DNA of 64,000 bases, from contig DIUW01000054.1 of assembly GCA_002423125.1 (NCBI GenBank), positions 1,745 to 65,744 on the forward strand. The letters are read 5' to 3'. Below, piece by piece: positions 7,912-15,768 of this stretch (the first letter of the stretch is position 1; each line of letters begins with the position of its first letter). This DNA is from Legionellaceae bacterium UBA6148 (GTDB taxonomy: Bacteria; Pseudomonadota; Gammaproteobacteria; Legionellales; Legionellaceae). Position numbers and translations under genes: made by a program. The notes beneath the pieces were generated by a model. The model ran no database searches and had not been told where the DNA came from. It was given only the letters and a program-made list of their open reading frames with translations.

Positions 7912-8859
7912 ATGACGCGGTTGCTTGCTTTTGCCTTCACTTGTTTTTTTTCAATACAAGCATGCTACTCACAGCCATCACAAAACTCACCTGATATGCT
8001 GCGGCACCGATCGCAAACGTGGTTGTTTCCCTCATTTTCATCGGTGAATATTGTCGGAAATTTTAATGTTCAACTGCATACGGGATATGCGAATACTGCA
8101 GTGGTTCTATCTGGTTCGGCAGCGGCGTTAGAGAATGTGCAATTGGGTGTTATTGATGGCGTTTTACTCCTTTCATTGAAAAATCCAAAGCTTAATTGTG
8201 GTCCCATAACGGCAAACATCCGCTCTCGATATTTGAATGGTTTGATTTATCATGGCAAGGGCAATATATCAGGCCAACATTTACGCGCCAATCTTGAGAG
8301 GGCCGTGATTGATACTCGAGGAGAGACGACATTAAACGGCACAATTTTGTTAGGTTACCTTGAGGTCTTGGGTGGCGGATATACGCAAATTGGTGGTGCA
8401 ACGAGTCGACGGTTACACGTCAAGATATCTGAAGATTCTAAACTTCGGTTGATGGGGGTTGTTGCATTGAAACGATTGGACATGAAAGGGAAGAGCTGGT
8501 TTAGCCTATTCTGGGAAAAATCACCGACACTGATCGTGCGTGCATGTGACAAAGCCCACATTGAAATAGCAGGAATTGTGAATAAGTTAGATGGCGAAAT
8601 ATGGAATTCCGCAGTGCTTAATACGCGATATTTACGTGCAAGACGGGTTTATATGAAAACACACGATTATAGTGTTGCGCTTATTTCTGCAACACGCCAT
8701 CAACACACCTTAGCGGCAGATTCGAGTGACATCCGATTTTATAATTTACCTGACATGAAAACTGATTTTATGGCGGGTGACGGGGCGGTGCTGGATATGC
8801 GGGCGTTTAACACGTCGTTTGTTGAAGAACCAGAGCCGTATACGCCCTATAACAAATAA
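7912..8859 (+). CDS. Secreted DUF2807 (GIN-domain) protein
   Basis: A 315-residue exported protein. Residues 1-20 are a signal peptide; IQAC at 15-18 could be a lipobox, making a lipoprotein possible. The rest resembles the DUF2807/GIN-domain beta-helix: repeated short strands with patterns such as FSSVNIVGNFNVQLHTGY near 41-58 and LEVLGGGYTQIGG in the middle. Family members are predicted periplasmic or surface adhesin-like proteins of unknown function. It stands alone between repeat elements. No catalytic motif is visible. Confidence 0.7.
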   Translation: MTRLLAFAFTCFFSIQACYSQPSQNSPDMLRHRSQTWLFPSFSSVNIVGNFNVQLHTGYANTAVVLSGSAAALENVQLGVIDGVLLLSLKNPKLNCGPITANIRSRYLNGLIYHGKGNISGQHLRANLERAVIDTRGETTLNGTILLGYLEVLGGGYTQIGGATSRRLHVKISEDSKLRLMGVVALKRLDMKGKSWFSLFWEKSPTLIVRACDKAHIEIAGIVNKLDGEIWNSAVLNTRYLRARRVYMKTHDYSVALISATRHQHTLAADSSDIRFYNLPDMKTDFMAGDGAVLDMRAFNTSFVEEPEPYTPYNK

Positions 8860-8884
8860 ACGTACGCGTACGTTTCATCCCCAT

Positions 8885-8926
8885 CGCCGACGCCCCGCGG
8901 CTTGACCGCGGGGTCGATGAATCTAG
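8885..8926. repeat. Palindromic repeat, family A copy 1
   Basis: Contains the hairpin CCCCGCGG (8893-8900) and CCGCGGGG (8906-8913). The 42-bp segment matches 43601-43642 in inverted orientation at 40 of 42 positions, including the asymmetric flank CTAGATTCAT. A further 23-bp exact match (8956-8978 and 43659-43681, same strand in both) follows it. It is therefore a dispersed repeat rather than a local terminator, although it lies after the DUF2807 gene. Confidence 0.8.
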
Positions 8927-8975
8927 CAGGATTGTATGTTCTAAAAAGTCAACCATTAAAAACTTGAACATCGAG

Positions 8976-9408
8976 TATAAATAATGTTTTTTATGACACT
9001 AGACTAGCCCGTTATCACCGATCTGCCCCCTCACCCGCGATAGGAACTTGAACAGTGCATTGCGCTCATTCGCGCGAGGGTTGGGGAGAGGGCTCTTTGG
9101 ATCATGGTTAAAACATCTTTTGTTGTTTGTAACACATCATCCTGGAAAAAGCAGTTGAAGGCTACTACGATGGCCTATTGCACTGAAATTTAAGGTTTTT
9201 TTGGCACTTTTTAAGTTCACTGTACGGGTGAGTACGCTTTTTTTTCGTAAGTTGCGAGCATATTGCCTCAGCGTCGCTTTACTCATAACCCTCTCTCCAG
9301 CCCTCTCCCGCGAATGAGTTCAATGCACTGCTCAAACTCCTATCGCGGGAGAGGGGGGCAAATCGGTGATAACGGGCCAGTCTAGTGTCATAAGCAACAT
9401 TATTTATA
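8976..9408. mobile_element. Long inverted-repeat element without coding capacity
   Basis: Two arms of about 115-120 bp (8976-9092 and 9288-9408) are imperfect reverse complements, beginning with TATAAATAATG at each outer end and including GACACTAGACT and CCCGTTATCACCGAT. The spacer of about 195 bp holds no convincing gene. The size and symmetry suggest a non-autonomous transposable element or a large palindromic repeat. No clear target duplication was found at the ends. This explains most of the 638-bp gap 8860-9497. Confidence 0.75.
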
Positions 9409-9497
9409 ACAATTTTATAAAAAACGTTCATTTTCTTGATTGTGAATAAAAAACGATCAACACTGGCCAGAATTAATGGAATGGCGTACTAGTCGTT

Positions 9498-9749
9498 TTA
9501 CATAACTTCCACGTTGTCTGCTTGAGCGCCTTTTTTGCCTTGAATGACGTTAAAGGTCACCATTGCGCCATCGCGTAGTGCACGAAAATCATTGGGTTTT
9601 GTCGATGTTGCATGAAAAAAATATTCATTTTTCCCGGCAACAATAAAGCCGAATCGTTTTTTCCGATCAAAAAATTTGATGGTTCCAGATTGTGCTGTTT
9701 TTTCGGTTGAACGAGAAAATAGTGATTTTAATGTTTGAATCAGACCCAT
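9498..9749 (-). CDS. Cold-shock-domain protein with N-terminal extension
   Basis: An 83-residue protein with one cold-shock domain (about 20-83). The nucleic-acid-binding motifs are recognisable but altered: RNP1 reads KRFGFI where KGFGFI is usual, and RNP2 reads YFFHAT where VFVHFS is usual. The DGAMVTFNVIQGKKGAQADNV end is typical. A basic and Ser/Thr-containing extension of about 20 residues precedes the domain. It probably binds single-stranded RNA or DNA as a chaperone or antiterminator. It is more divergent than canonical CspA proteins. Confidence 0.85.
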   Translation of the reverse strand: MGLIQTLKSLFSRSTEKTAQSGTIKFFDRKKRFGFIVAGKNEYFFHATSTKPNDFRALRDGAMVTFNVIQGKKGAQADNVEVM

Positions 9750-9905
9750 TCAGGTACTCCTAGTGATTGATTATTAGCGGTGAGGTTAAACCTGGAAAAA
9801 GTGTTAATCAATTCTCACCGTGATTAAGCCCTGAATACAGGGGCTTTTAATGATATTGAGATGCAGGATAATGGTGTTATGTCTCCACGCATCATTGTTT
9901 TTTAA

Positions 9906-9989
9906 TACCGAGAAGAGGACTCGAACCTCCACGGAGTTACCTCCACTAGCACCTGAAGCTAGCGTGTCTACCAATTCCACCACCTCGGC
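9906..9989 (-). tRNA. tRNA-Leu (anticodon CAG)
   Basis: Minus-strand class II tRNA. The acceptor starts GCCGAGG and the D-arm has GGAATTGGTAGACA. The anticodon stem-loop is CTAGC-TTCAGGT-GCTAG with anticodon CAG, followed by a long variable arm and the T-arm GGTTCGAGTCC. Sequence and layout follow E. coli tRNA-Leu(CAG). The acceptor end pairs G1 with U72 and the discriminator is A; CCA is not encoded. Confidence 0.93.
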
Positions 9990-10057
9990 AATCGAGGTGT
10001 ACACTACCTTTGTTTATGCTTTCTGTCAATACTTAGAGGCGATCCTTGTGTAATTTA

Positions 10058-10081
10058 TAAGCTCCATATTGAGAACTGCTG
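10058..10081. repeat. Solo terminal repeat of the 7656-7833 element
   Basis: This 24-bp stretch is the exact reverse complement of 7656-7679, the left end of the miniature transposon. No second end was found nearby, so it is a remnant of another copy. Confidence 0.8.
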
Positions 10082-10100
10082 GTAATAAGTTCCATGCCTA

Positions 10101-10694
10101 TTAAGGTTGTGGGGTCGAATTGGGAGTATTTTTCGCATCCAGCACCTCCTTTATTTTATTTTCAATGGCGGATTTTACATCTTGCTTCGCGTCGATTCCT
10201 ACAGCTATTCTTAATGGTTCATTATCAGTTAACAATTTAATAAACCCTTTTGCTGATTTTGTTTTTAAATCTAGAAGTGGTGTTGTATCTCTCGTTGCTG
10301 CCTTGAATCTATTGCGAATGGACTCAAGCCGTCCTCCCTTAATGCTTCCGAACATAAATTCGGCAAGTCGATTAAAGTTTTTTGTCACATACGCTACAAA
10401 AACATTTGAAGTTTTTCCCTCCAAGCTGACTTTCCACCGGTGTTCACATACTTTAATACAGAGATCCTTGAACGATTTGTCAATCCTTGCCTGATCGCCA
10501 GTCTGGGTATTATTTATGAAAGCCTCAATCTCAGCCGTTAGTCCTTTCTTTTTTTTCTCCTCATTGAGTACAAGTCGAGCTAATTTAATGTTGTTTTTAG
10601 CTTTTGTTATGAGATCTTGATTTGGCGTTTCTTGAGGGGCTCTATCAAAGGTCTGTAATATAGTGCGGGCGGCAGATCCAAGTGCCTGAGTCAC
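10101..10694 (-). CDS. Helical protein of unknown function, probably 5'-frameshifted
   Basis: Not recognised. The 197 residues from a GTG start are mainly helical, basic and soluble, with no signal peptide or membrane segment and a disordered TPNSTPQP end. The GTG has no convincing ribosome-binding site. The same frame stays open upstream to a stop near 10760 without an ATG. A second frame (10699-10800) starts with ATG and runs into this one, and joining them by one frameshift near 10720-10740 would give a continuous helical N-terminus. This may be a broken gene, a programmed shift, or a sequencing error. Function unknown. Confidence 0.55.
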   Translation of the reverse strand: MTQALGSAARTILQTFDRAPQETPNQDLITKAKNNIKLARLVLNEEKKKKGLTAEIEAFINNTQTGDQARIDKSFKDLCIKVCEHRWKVSLEGKTSNVFVAYVTKNFNRLAEFMFGSIKGGRLESIRNRFKAATRDTTPLLDLKTKSAKGFIKLLTDNEPLRIAVGIDAKQDVKSAIENKIKEVLDAKNTPNSTPQP

Positions 10695-10698
10695 TTGA

Positions 10699-10800
10699 TT
10701 AATGGGAGGGAAATTTTCCTCTACATACGAGAGATGAAAGTGAAATTTTACCCTCTTTTAAAAATTGTATTAAATATTGTCTCTTTGCGTCTTCATTCAT
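10699..10800 (-). CDS. Short frame likely to be the original N-terminus of the downstream unknown
   Basis: Thirty-three codons from an ATG five bases after the previous small frame; the first 23 or so residues (MNEDAKRQYLIQFLKEGKIS) look like a genuine amphipathic protein start. It ends at a TAA four bases before the GTG of the 10101-10694 frame. After about residue 23 the sequence becomes unlike protein, while the other frame becomes plausible (YVEENFPPINQVTQALGS), pointing to a frameshift in between. Confidence 0.4.
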   Translation of the reverse strand: MNEDAKRQYLIQFLKEGKISLSSLVCRGKFPSH

Positions 10801-10805
10801 CTTAG

Positions 10806-10877
10806 CTAGTTAATTTTCTCTTGGACTTCTTTGACTGCCTTGTTAGCTGCCTCTATCGCATCATCTAAAAATCCCAT
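10806..10877 (-). CDS. Possible 23-residue peptide
   Basis: ATG at 10877 is preceded by GGAGA at a good distance. The peptide (MGFLDDAIEAANKAVKEVQE then three residues) would form an amphipathic helix. It ends five bases before the next ATG, so it could be a small gene or a translated leader. No homologue is recognised. Confidence 0.35.
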   Translation of the reverse strand: MGFLDDAIEAANKAVKEVQEKIN

Positions 10878-10964
10878 GGTCTTCTCCAAAGTTTTTAACA
10901 CATAAATATCTAACACCAGATTATTTAAATATAGATTAGACTAATAAATATGCAAAATAATAAA

Positions 10965-12641
10965 TTACTTGGAGATTGGATTAATCGGAGGTAAATCGAT
11001 TCGCTTGGGTTTATGGGCTTGAGTTGCTGGTTGTGTTTGGCGGTAGGTATTGAAACTTTGCCACAATGCGTCACCTTGCCATGCTCGCTGTTGATTGGAA
11101 TGATAGAGTGCTTGCGTTAATGCTAGTAGGTGTTTTTTTAAATGGACATCGCGGGTGTGGTTTGCAATGTCTTGTAAATTAAGAAAGGTTTCTTCTGGCC
11201 AACGCATTTTAGCCCAACTCAATAGTGCGTCTCGTGCGAATGCGGGTTGATTTTTTTTGCAGGCTTCCTGTAACTGTTTAACCGCGGTTTGGTTGCCGTT
11301 GTTACGCTTTAAACGGGGAGGGAACCGCCACAGTAAGGTCATTAAGCCACATGCCAGCGCAAATCCGGCTACGAAGAAGGCCCATTGAATGTCCTTTGAT
11401 GATGACTCTGTATGGATTGGTTGTGTCGGGGGAGATTGGGTTTCGGCTTGTGGTGTTGCGGTTGTGTTGGTGGTGGTTAATTCACTGGGTTCAACGGCGA
11501 GAATATGGGCAGGGAGTGAGGCTTGTTCTATTTTGCCAGTCGTCGTGTTAAACCAAGGAAGATGGAGTTCAGGAATGGTGATATTGCCTGATTGATTCAG
11601 CAAATAAGTGACTTTTATAGTTGATGTCCCGGTTAGCTCATTCGCACGAACGGTATTTTTGACTTCGGGGCTTTCTGGATAAACATTGAATGCTTTATTG
11701 GTTTTAAAGGATAGTGTTGGTAATAATTGTGCAGGCATCGCCGTGGCATGTATGGTGACTGTTCGCGTGAGCGTATCGCCTTGTTTCATCGATTGTTTGG
11801 GCGGGTCGTAGGTCTCTGATAGCGTGATGTTTTTGGCCGGCAGCCAATCGTGCGCTTTATAATCTTCAGGCGCAGGGCGTATGGATAATTGAGTAGGTGA
11901 TGTTTGTGCCGTGACGTGTCTTGGAAAACGATCATAGACCTCCGCATCTAATGATGGCGACGTAATGGTCAGTTTTCCGCTTTTTTGAGGGAAAATGGCG
12001 TATTGCTGTTCTTCAACGGCATAAAGTTGATTGTCAATCTGCGTTTGGTAATGACGTCCGTCGCCCAGAGGGATCAGCAATGCATCTGTAACGTTGGGTG
12101 CGTGATATTGTGGATTGATTAAACGTTGATTACTGTATAATTTGACGGTGTACAATATTTGCTGATTGACGTAGGGCTTCATTTCACTGGTGGTCGTTTT
12201 AAGCATGACATCGTCTGATGCATTCGATGGAGCGGTATCAGCATCATTGGTCGATAATACGTCTTCATGTTGATCGTTGCCAACAGCAATAACGTTAGGC
12301 TTTGTTTTATCTTGGCCAATGGTCAGAGCCGGAATAACCAGATTTCCTTCTTTTTGGGGACGCAATAGAATAATCCATTGGCTATAGGATGTCGTTTGTC
12401 CATTCACCATGCTGTAGGATACGTTGCGTTCAGTTCCTAGAATGACAAAGTCTTTTTGCAGGGGGGAAAGGTTTGGTAATGAGCCTGAATGGGCATTGTC
12501 GGAGGTCAGAATCAAGTGAAATGTGTCGTTCTTACGGATGTGAGTTGGATCAAGTTGTACGGTGGTTGCAGCTACGCCGATGGTCAGGTAGGTCGTCAAA
12601 AAGCCGCAAATTGTGGCCGCGCGCAGTATATATTGTTTCAT
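10965..12641 (-). CDS. batD: BatD-like protein of the aerotolerance-type operon
   Basis: A 558-residue membrane protein of the BatD/oxygen-tolerance family. It has a signal peptide (1-25), a large periplasmic part with beta-sandwich repeats (about 26-395, including YSMVNGQTTSYSQWIILLRP), one membrane helix (about 420-440) and a cytoplasmic tail. Start ATG 12641 was chosen because it overlaps the previous stop (ATGA) and has an AGGTGG site; a GTG at 12650 is also in frame. It ends the MoxR-DUF58-DUF4381-VWA-VWA-TPR-BatD operon. In Bacteroides and Leptospira such operons have been linked to stress tolerance, but the biochemical role is not settled. Confidence 0.85.
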   Translation of the reverse strand: MKQYILRAATICGFLTTYLTIGVAATTVQLDPTHIRKNDTFHLILTSDNAHSGSLPNLSPLQKDFVILGTERNVSYSMVNGQTTSYSQWIILLRPQKEGNLVIPALTIGQDKTKPNVIAVGNDQHEDVLSTNDADTAPSNASDDVMLKTTTSEMKPYVNQQILYTVKLYSNQRLINPQYHAPNVTDALLIPLGDGRHYQTQIDNQLYAVEEQQYAIFPQKSGKLTITSPSLDAEVYDRFPRHVTAQTSPTQLSIRPAPEDYKAHDWLPAKNITLSETYDPPKQSMKQGDTLTRTVTIHATAMPAQLLPTLSFKTNKAFNVYPESPEVKNTVRANELTGTSTIKVTYLLNQSGNITIPELHLPWFNTTTGKIEQASLPAHILAVEPSELTTTNTTATPQAETQSPPTQPIHTESSSKDIQWAFFVAGFALACGLMTLLWRFPPRLKRNNGNQTAVKQLQEACKKNQPAFARDALLSWAKMRWPEETFLNLQDIANHTRDVHLKKHLLALTQALYHSNQQRAWQGDALWQSFNTYRQTQPATQAHKPKRIDLPPINPISK

Positions 12642-13342
12642 GATCCCCACCTATTTTGTCTGCGTAAATGATCGCGTAAGAATTTTTCCCGCATTAAGCC
12701 GCCCGGATCATCAGGAACAAGCTTTAGCCATTGTTCTTTGGCACGTTGCTTCTCTTTTTCAGCCGAAGACATGTCGGCATTTTGCTTATCCTGATTTTGC
12801 TTATCCTGATTTTGCTTATCCTGATTTTGCTTATCTTGATTTTGCTTATCTTGATTTTGCTTATCTTGATTTTGCTTGTCCTGATTTTGCTTATCTTGAT
12901 TTTGCTTATCTTGATTTTGCTTATCTTGATTTTGCTTATCTTGATTTTGCTTATCTTGTTTATCCTTATTCAGTAATTTTTCAATCATTGCTCGGTTATA
13001 TAGGGCATCCTTATGATGCGGGTTCATCTTCAGCGCGTGATCATAGGCCTTTAATGCTGCTTCATATTGCCCTTGATGAGCAAGTGCATTGCCTTGATTA
13101 AAATATCCGTCATCCGTTCCAATTGTTTGATAACCCGATGCGGCTTCGTTGTAGTGTTCTGCGCGGTAAGCCGCTGTAGCTCGCCAGTTGCTGTCTTCAA
13201 AACGTTGACTTGCTTCGAAAAATTGATTTTTTTCCATCATTTTTTGGGCTTGTTGGTTTTTGGTGAGCCATAAATCTTCCCAGCTGAATGCGTGTGTGAC
13301 AAAGGGTAGGCCGAGTGAAATAATACAGATGAGTTTTTTCAT
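12638..13342 (-). CDS. batC: TPR protein BatC/BatE with pentapeptide tandem repeats
   Basis: A 234-residue exported TPR protein. It has a signal peptide (1-18, MKKLICIISLGLPFVTHA), two or three TPR-like helical hairpins (about 60-125, including GYFNQGNALAHQGQYEAALK), then twelve tandem QDKQN pentapeptides and a charged tail. Start ATG 13342 has a GAGGA site and overlaps the upstream VWA stop (ATGA); an earlier in-frame ATG at 13432 lies inside that VWA gene. The repeat tract is strongly hydrophilic and probably an extended linker. Its place between the VWA protein and BatD is the family's usual position. Confidence 0.85.
   Translation of the reverse strand: MKKLICIISLGLPFVTHAFSWEDLWLTKNQQAQKMMEKNQFFEASQRFEDSNWRATAAYRAEHYNEAASGYQTIGTDDGYFNQGNALAHQGQYEAALKAYDHALKMNPHHKDALYNRAMIEKLLNKDKQDKQNQDKQNQDKQNQDKQNQDKQNQDKQNQDKQNQDKQNQDKQNQDKQNQDKQNQDKQNADMSSAEKEKQRAKEQWLKLVPDDPGGLMREKFLRDHLRRQNRWGS
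12780..12959. repeat. Twelve tandem copies of a 15-bp unit inside batC
   Basis: Twelve near-identical 15-base units encode QDKQN. They differ only at synonymous positions (TTATCC, TTATCT, one TTGTCC). Because the unit is a multiple of three, copy-number changes alter protein length without shifting frame. Confidence 0.95.
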
Positions 13343-14274
13343 GATGAAATCCTCTGTAACCAACCACGCCGAAACACGGGCAACAATAACAATAGCGCGG
13401 GATAAATAAACCAGCGACCTTGATCTCGCCATACAGGGACTTCATTCTCTAAGTGAGCACTAAAGGATTGATGCGTTCGAGTCGCGCTTAACCAGTGATT
13501 TAAATCATCGGATTGATCAGAAAAAGGGATTAATTGACCGCCACCTGCATCGGCTAACCGTTGAAACAACGGATTTTGTGCTTTTTCGTGACTCAATACC
13601 GGCATGACCGATACTCGGATATCTTTATCCGCCAGAGCACGTGCTGAAGCAATATCCTCGGATGTCGGTGCTCGTGACGTGAGGACTAAAATATTGCCGT
13701 GATTAAATCCTGCTTGCCTGATGAGTTGAGCGGCCTCGTTCAAAGCGGTATCAAGATGATGTCCACTCACGGGCATGATACTTGGGGTTAACGTCGGCAA
13801 TAATGCATCGATCGTTTGACTATCCTCAGTTAAGGGTGACGCGACAAACGGTTCCCCGCTATAAACCACCAAGCCAAATTGCCCCATTTCGCGACGCTTG
13901 AAGAGATCATGCAGTTTAAATTTAGCCCGACTTAATCGATCGGGAGACACGTCATTTTGTAACATGGCGTCAGACATATCGAGAAGAATGACGCGAGGTT
14001 GTATGGGTTGGTAAGTGGGTACAGGGAAACGCGACCACGATGGGCCGGCTAAACTCACTATCATCAATAGCGCGCTAAAAAGTAAGCCTATCAATGAAAA
14101 TCGACGCTTATACTGTGGTTTTTTTTGGATTAAATACGGTAACAAATGAGCGTCACACACGTCGCTCCATGCATGATCATGTGCGTTTTTTTTCAATGCA
14201 TGCCATGCAAATGCAAGCAGTGGAATAACCATAAGTAGCCAGTAGGGCCTAATGAAGTGCAACTCACTGAGCAT
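13339..14274 (-). CDS. batB: VWA-domain membrane protein BatB
   Basis: A 311-residue protein with two N-terminal membrane helices (about 10-25 and 57-77), a von Willebrand A domain (about 92-275) and a C-terminal helix. The metal-site motif reads DMSDA, so the third residue of the DxSxS triad is alanine and metal binding may be impaired; the partner batA has the full motif. Start ATG 14274 follows AGGAGTGACT and overlaps the batA end by 11 bases. VWA pairs of this type are thought to form an envelope complex with BatC, BatD and the MoxR ATPase. Confidence 0.85.
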   Translation of the reverse strand: MLSELHFIRPYWLLMVIPLLAFAWHALKKNAHDHAWSDVCDAHLLPYLIQKKPQYKRRFSLIGLLFSALLMIVSLAGPSWSRFPVPTYQPIQPRVILLDMSDAMLQNDVSPDRLSRAKFKLHDLFKRREMGQFGLVVYSGEPFVASPLTEDSQTIDALLPTLTPSIMPVSGHHLDTALNEAAQLIRQAGFNHGNILVLTSRAPTSEDIASARALADKDIRVSVMPVLSHEKAQNPLFQRLADAGGGQLIPFSDQSDDLNHWLSATRTHQSFSAHLENEVPVWRDQGRWFIYPALLLLLPVFRRGWLQRISS

Positions 14275-15292
14275 AGTCACTCCTGATGGATGCGGTTTTG
14301 CGATGACGCGGCCAGACTCTTAATTGCCGATTCAGCCAATAGGCAAATAAAAACAAAGCAATGGCTAAAGGCCAGGCATAATAATCGTGTTGTGGGCGTA
14401 TGGCTTGTTTTTCTTGTGTGACGGTTTCCATTTGATTAATGGTTTGGTACACCGCTTGCAGCGACTGGCCATCTGTCGCGCGGAAATAACGTCCGCCCGT
14501 CATTTTGGCGATTTCTTTTAAGGTATCTTCATCGAGATCCAAATCAGCATTAAGGCTCATAAACAACGTTTGGGCAAGTCTTGGGTCGTTATGGGCGCCT
14601 AGACCGATAGTATAAATTTTAATTCCCTCTGTGGCGGCAAGCTCCGCTGCTTTTAGAGGATCTAAGACGCCAGAGTTATTCACGCCATCCGTCAATAAAA
14701 TAATGACACGCCCTGTTGCGGGAACATTCTGCAGTCGTTTAGTAGCAAGTCCGATGGTATCACCCATCGACGTGGTCTTGCCTGCGAGTCCGACGGTTGC
14801 ATCCTCTATCCGCATGATCACATTGTGGTGATCATACGTCAGTGGCGTTTGTAAGTAAGCTTGACTGCCGAAAAGAATTAAGCCAACTTTATCCGTTTTT
14901 CGTTCATTGACGAATTGCATCGCGGCTCGTTTGACGACCGTCAATCGGGTCACTCGACGACCATTCAACACCATGTCGTCCAATTCCATACTGCCAGATA
15001 AATCCAGTGCAAGCATGATATTATGCCCTTCGCGTGCGATAGGGAGAGGTTCTCCTACCCACCGAGGCCCAGACAATGCGAGGAGTAATAATGCCCAAAT
15101 CAACAGAAGCAGCATGCTCTGTGCCGGCTTGCCCAAGCGATATGAATTGCCTTCCATCAGGATCATAAGGTCATTGAAAAAAGGAACTCGTAACGCAGCC
15201 GGGAGTTGTAATGGTACGCGCGGTAGTAAGAACCAGATCATCATCGGCAAAGGCAATGCGATGAAAACCCAAGGGAGAGCTAATTCAAACAT
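14264..15292 (-). CDS. batA: VWA-domain membrane protein BatA
   Basis: A 342-residue protein with N-terminal membrane helices (about 5-22 and 57-75), a von Willebrand A domain (about 88-285) with an intact metal-ion-dependent adhesion motif DLSGSM and conserved Thr and Asp further on (LTDGVNNSG), and a C-terminal membrane helix (about 306-322). A strong GGAGGGG lies before the ATG. It overlaps the DUF4381 gene upstream by 13 bases and batB downstream. Expected to be an inner-membrane protein whose VWA domain binds a partner, perhaps controlled by the MoxR ATPase. Confidence 0.9.
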   Translation of the reverse strand: MFELALPWVFIALPLPMMIWFLLPRVPLQLPAALRVPFFNDLMILMEGNSYRLGKPAQSMLLLLIWALLLLALSGPRWVGEPLPIAREGHNIMLALDLSGSMELDDMVLNGRRVTRLTVVKRAAMQFVNERKTDKVGLILFGSQAYLQTPLTYDHHNVIMRIEDATVGLAGKTTSMGDTIGLATKRLQNVPATGRVIILLTDGVNNSGVLDPLKAAELAATEGIKIYTIGLGAHNDPRLAQTLFMSLNADLDLDEDTLKEIAKMTGGRYFRATDGQSLQAVYQTINQMETVTQEKQAIRPQHDYYAWPLAIALFLFAYWLNRQLRVWPRHRKTASIRSDYAQ

Positions 15293-15768
15293 CGACCCCT
15301 CCGTTGTTTAATCCATAATTTGGCTTGATTAAATAATGGCCGTAAATCGAGCGGTTGTGGTGGCTGAAATGGGCACTCAATCAGCAATGCGCGCACGGGT
15401 TTGAAATCAATGCGGTGAGCTGTTTGAGTTAAAAAATCAACCCAAGCATCTCCTTGTAAACTCGCCACACGTTCTCTCGGGTAATAAACCAATGCGACTC
15501 GTTTGAGTAATTCGGAGATTTGAGCGGCGCTTAACTGGCTGTTGGAGTGTTTTAAATAGTCCTGCCGATAGGTTTCCAAAACACGTAATGCGTGGCGTTT
15601 GCTGCGACCATTCAGAATATAGCGAATCAGTAAAAATCCTCCGCCAATCAGTACAGCGAGCACGAAAACCCCAAGGATATAAAAGCCGGGTGCCAGCGGC
15701 CAGTAACCGATTGCGTCGGGTAAGTGAATATCGCGCAGTTGGGCGAGTTCTGGATGACGATTAAGCAT
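15280..15768 (-). CDS. DUF4381 membrane protein
   Basis: A 162-residue protein of the DUF4381 family, regularly found in MoxR/VWA operons. It starts with a short cytoplasmic or periplasmic segment (LRDIHLPDAIGYWPLAPGF), has one membrane helix (about 30-52), and a soluble C-terminal domain with ALVYYPRERVASLQGDAW. Start ATG 15768 was chosen because AAGGAG lies five bases before it; the frame is open from 15798. It overlaps the DUF58 gene by eight bases. The function is not known. Confidence 0.85.
   Translation of the reverse strand: MLNRHPELAQLRDIHLPDAIGYWPLAPGFYILGVFVLAVLIGGGFLLIRYILNGRSKRHALRVLETYRQDYLKHSNSQLSAAQISELLKRVALVYYPRERVASLQGDAWVDFLTQTAHRIDFKPVRALLIECPFQPPQPLDLRPLFNQAKLWIKQRRGRCLN

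Noticed and set aside
12780..12959. Possible CRISPR array
   Set aside because: Units are contiguous 15-mers without spacers and code for QDKQN in a gene.
12613..13101. Plus-strand open frames of repeated FAYLD- or LILLI-type residues
   Set aside because: They are antisense to the batC tandem repeat; the repeat unit has no stop in several frames. No ribosome site, and batC fits its operon.
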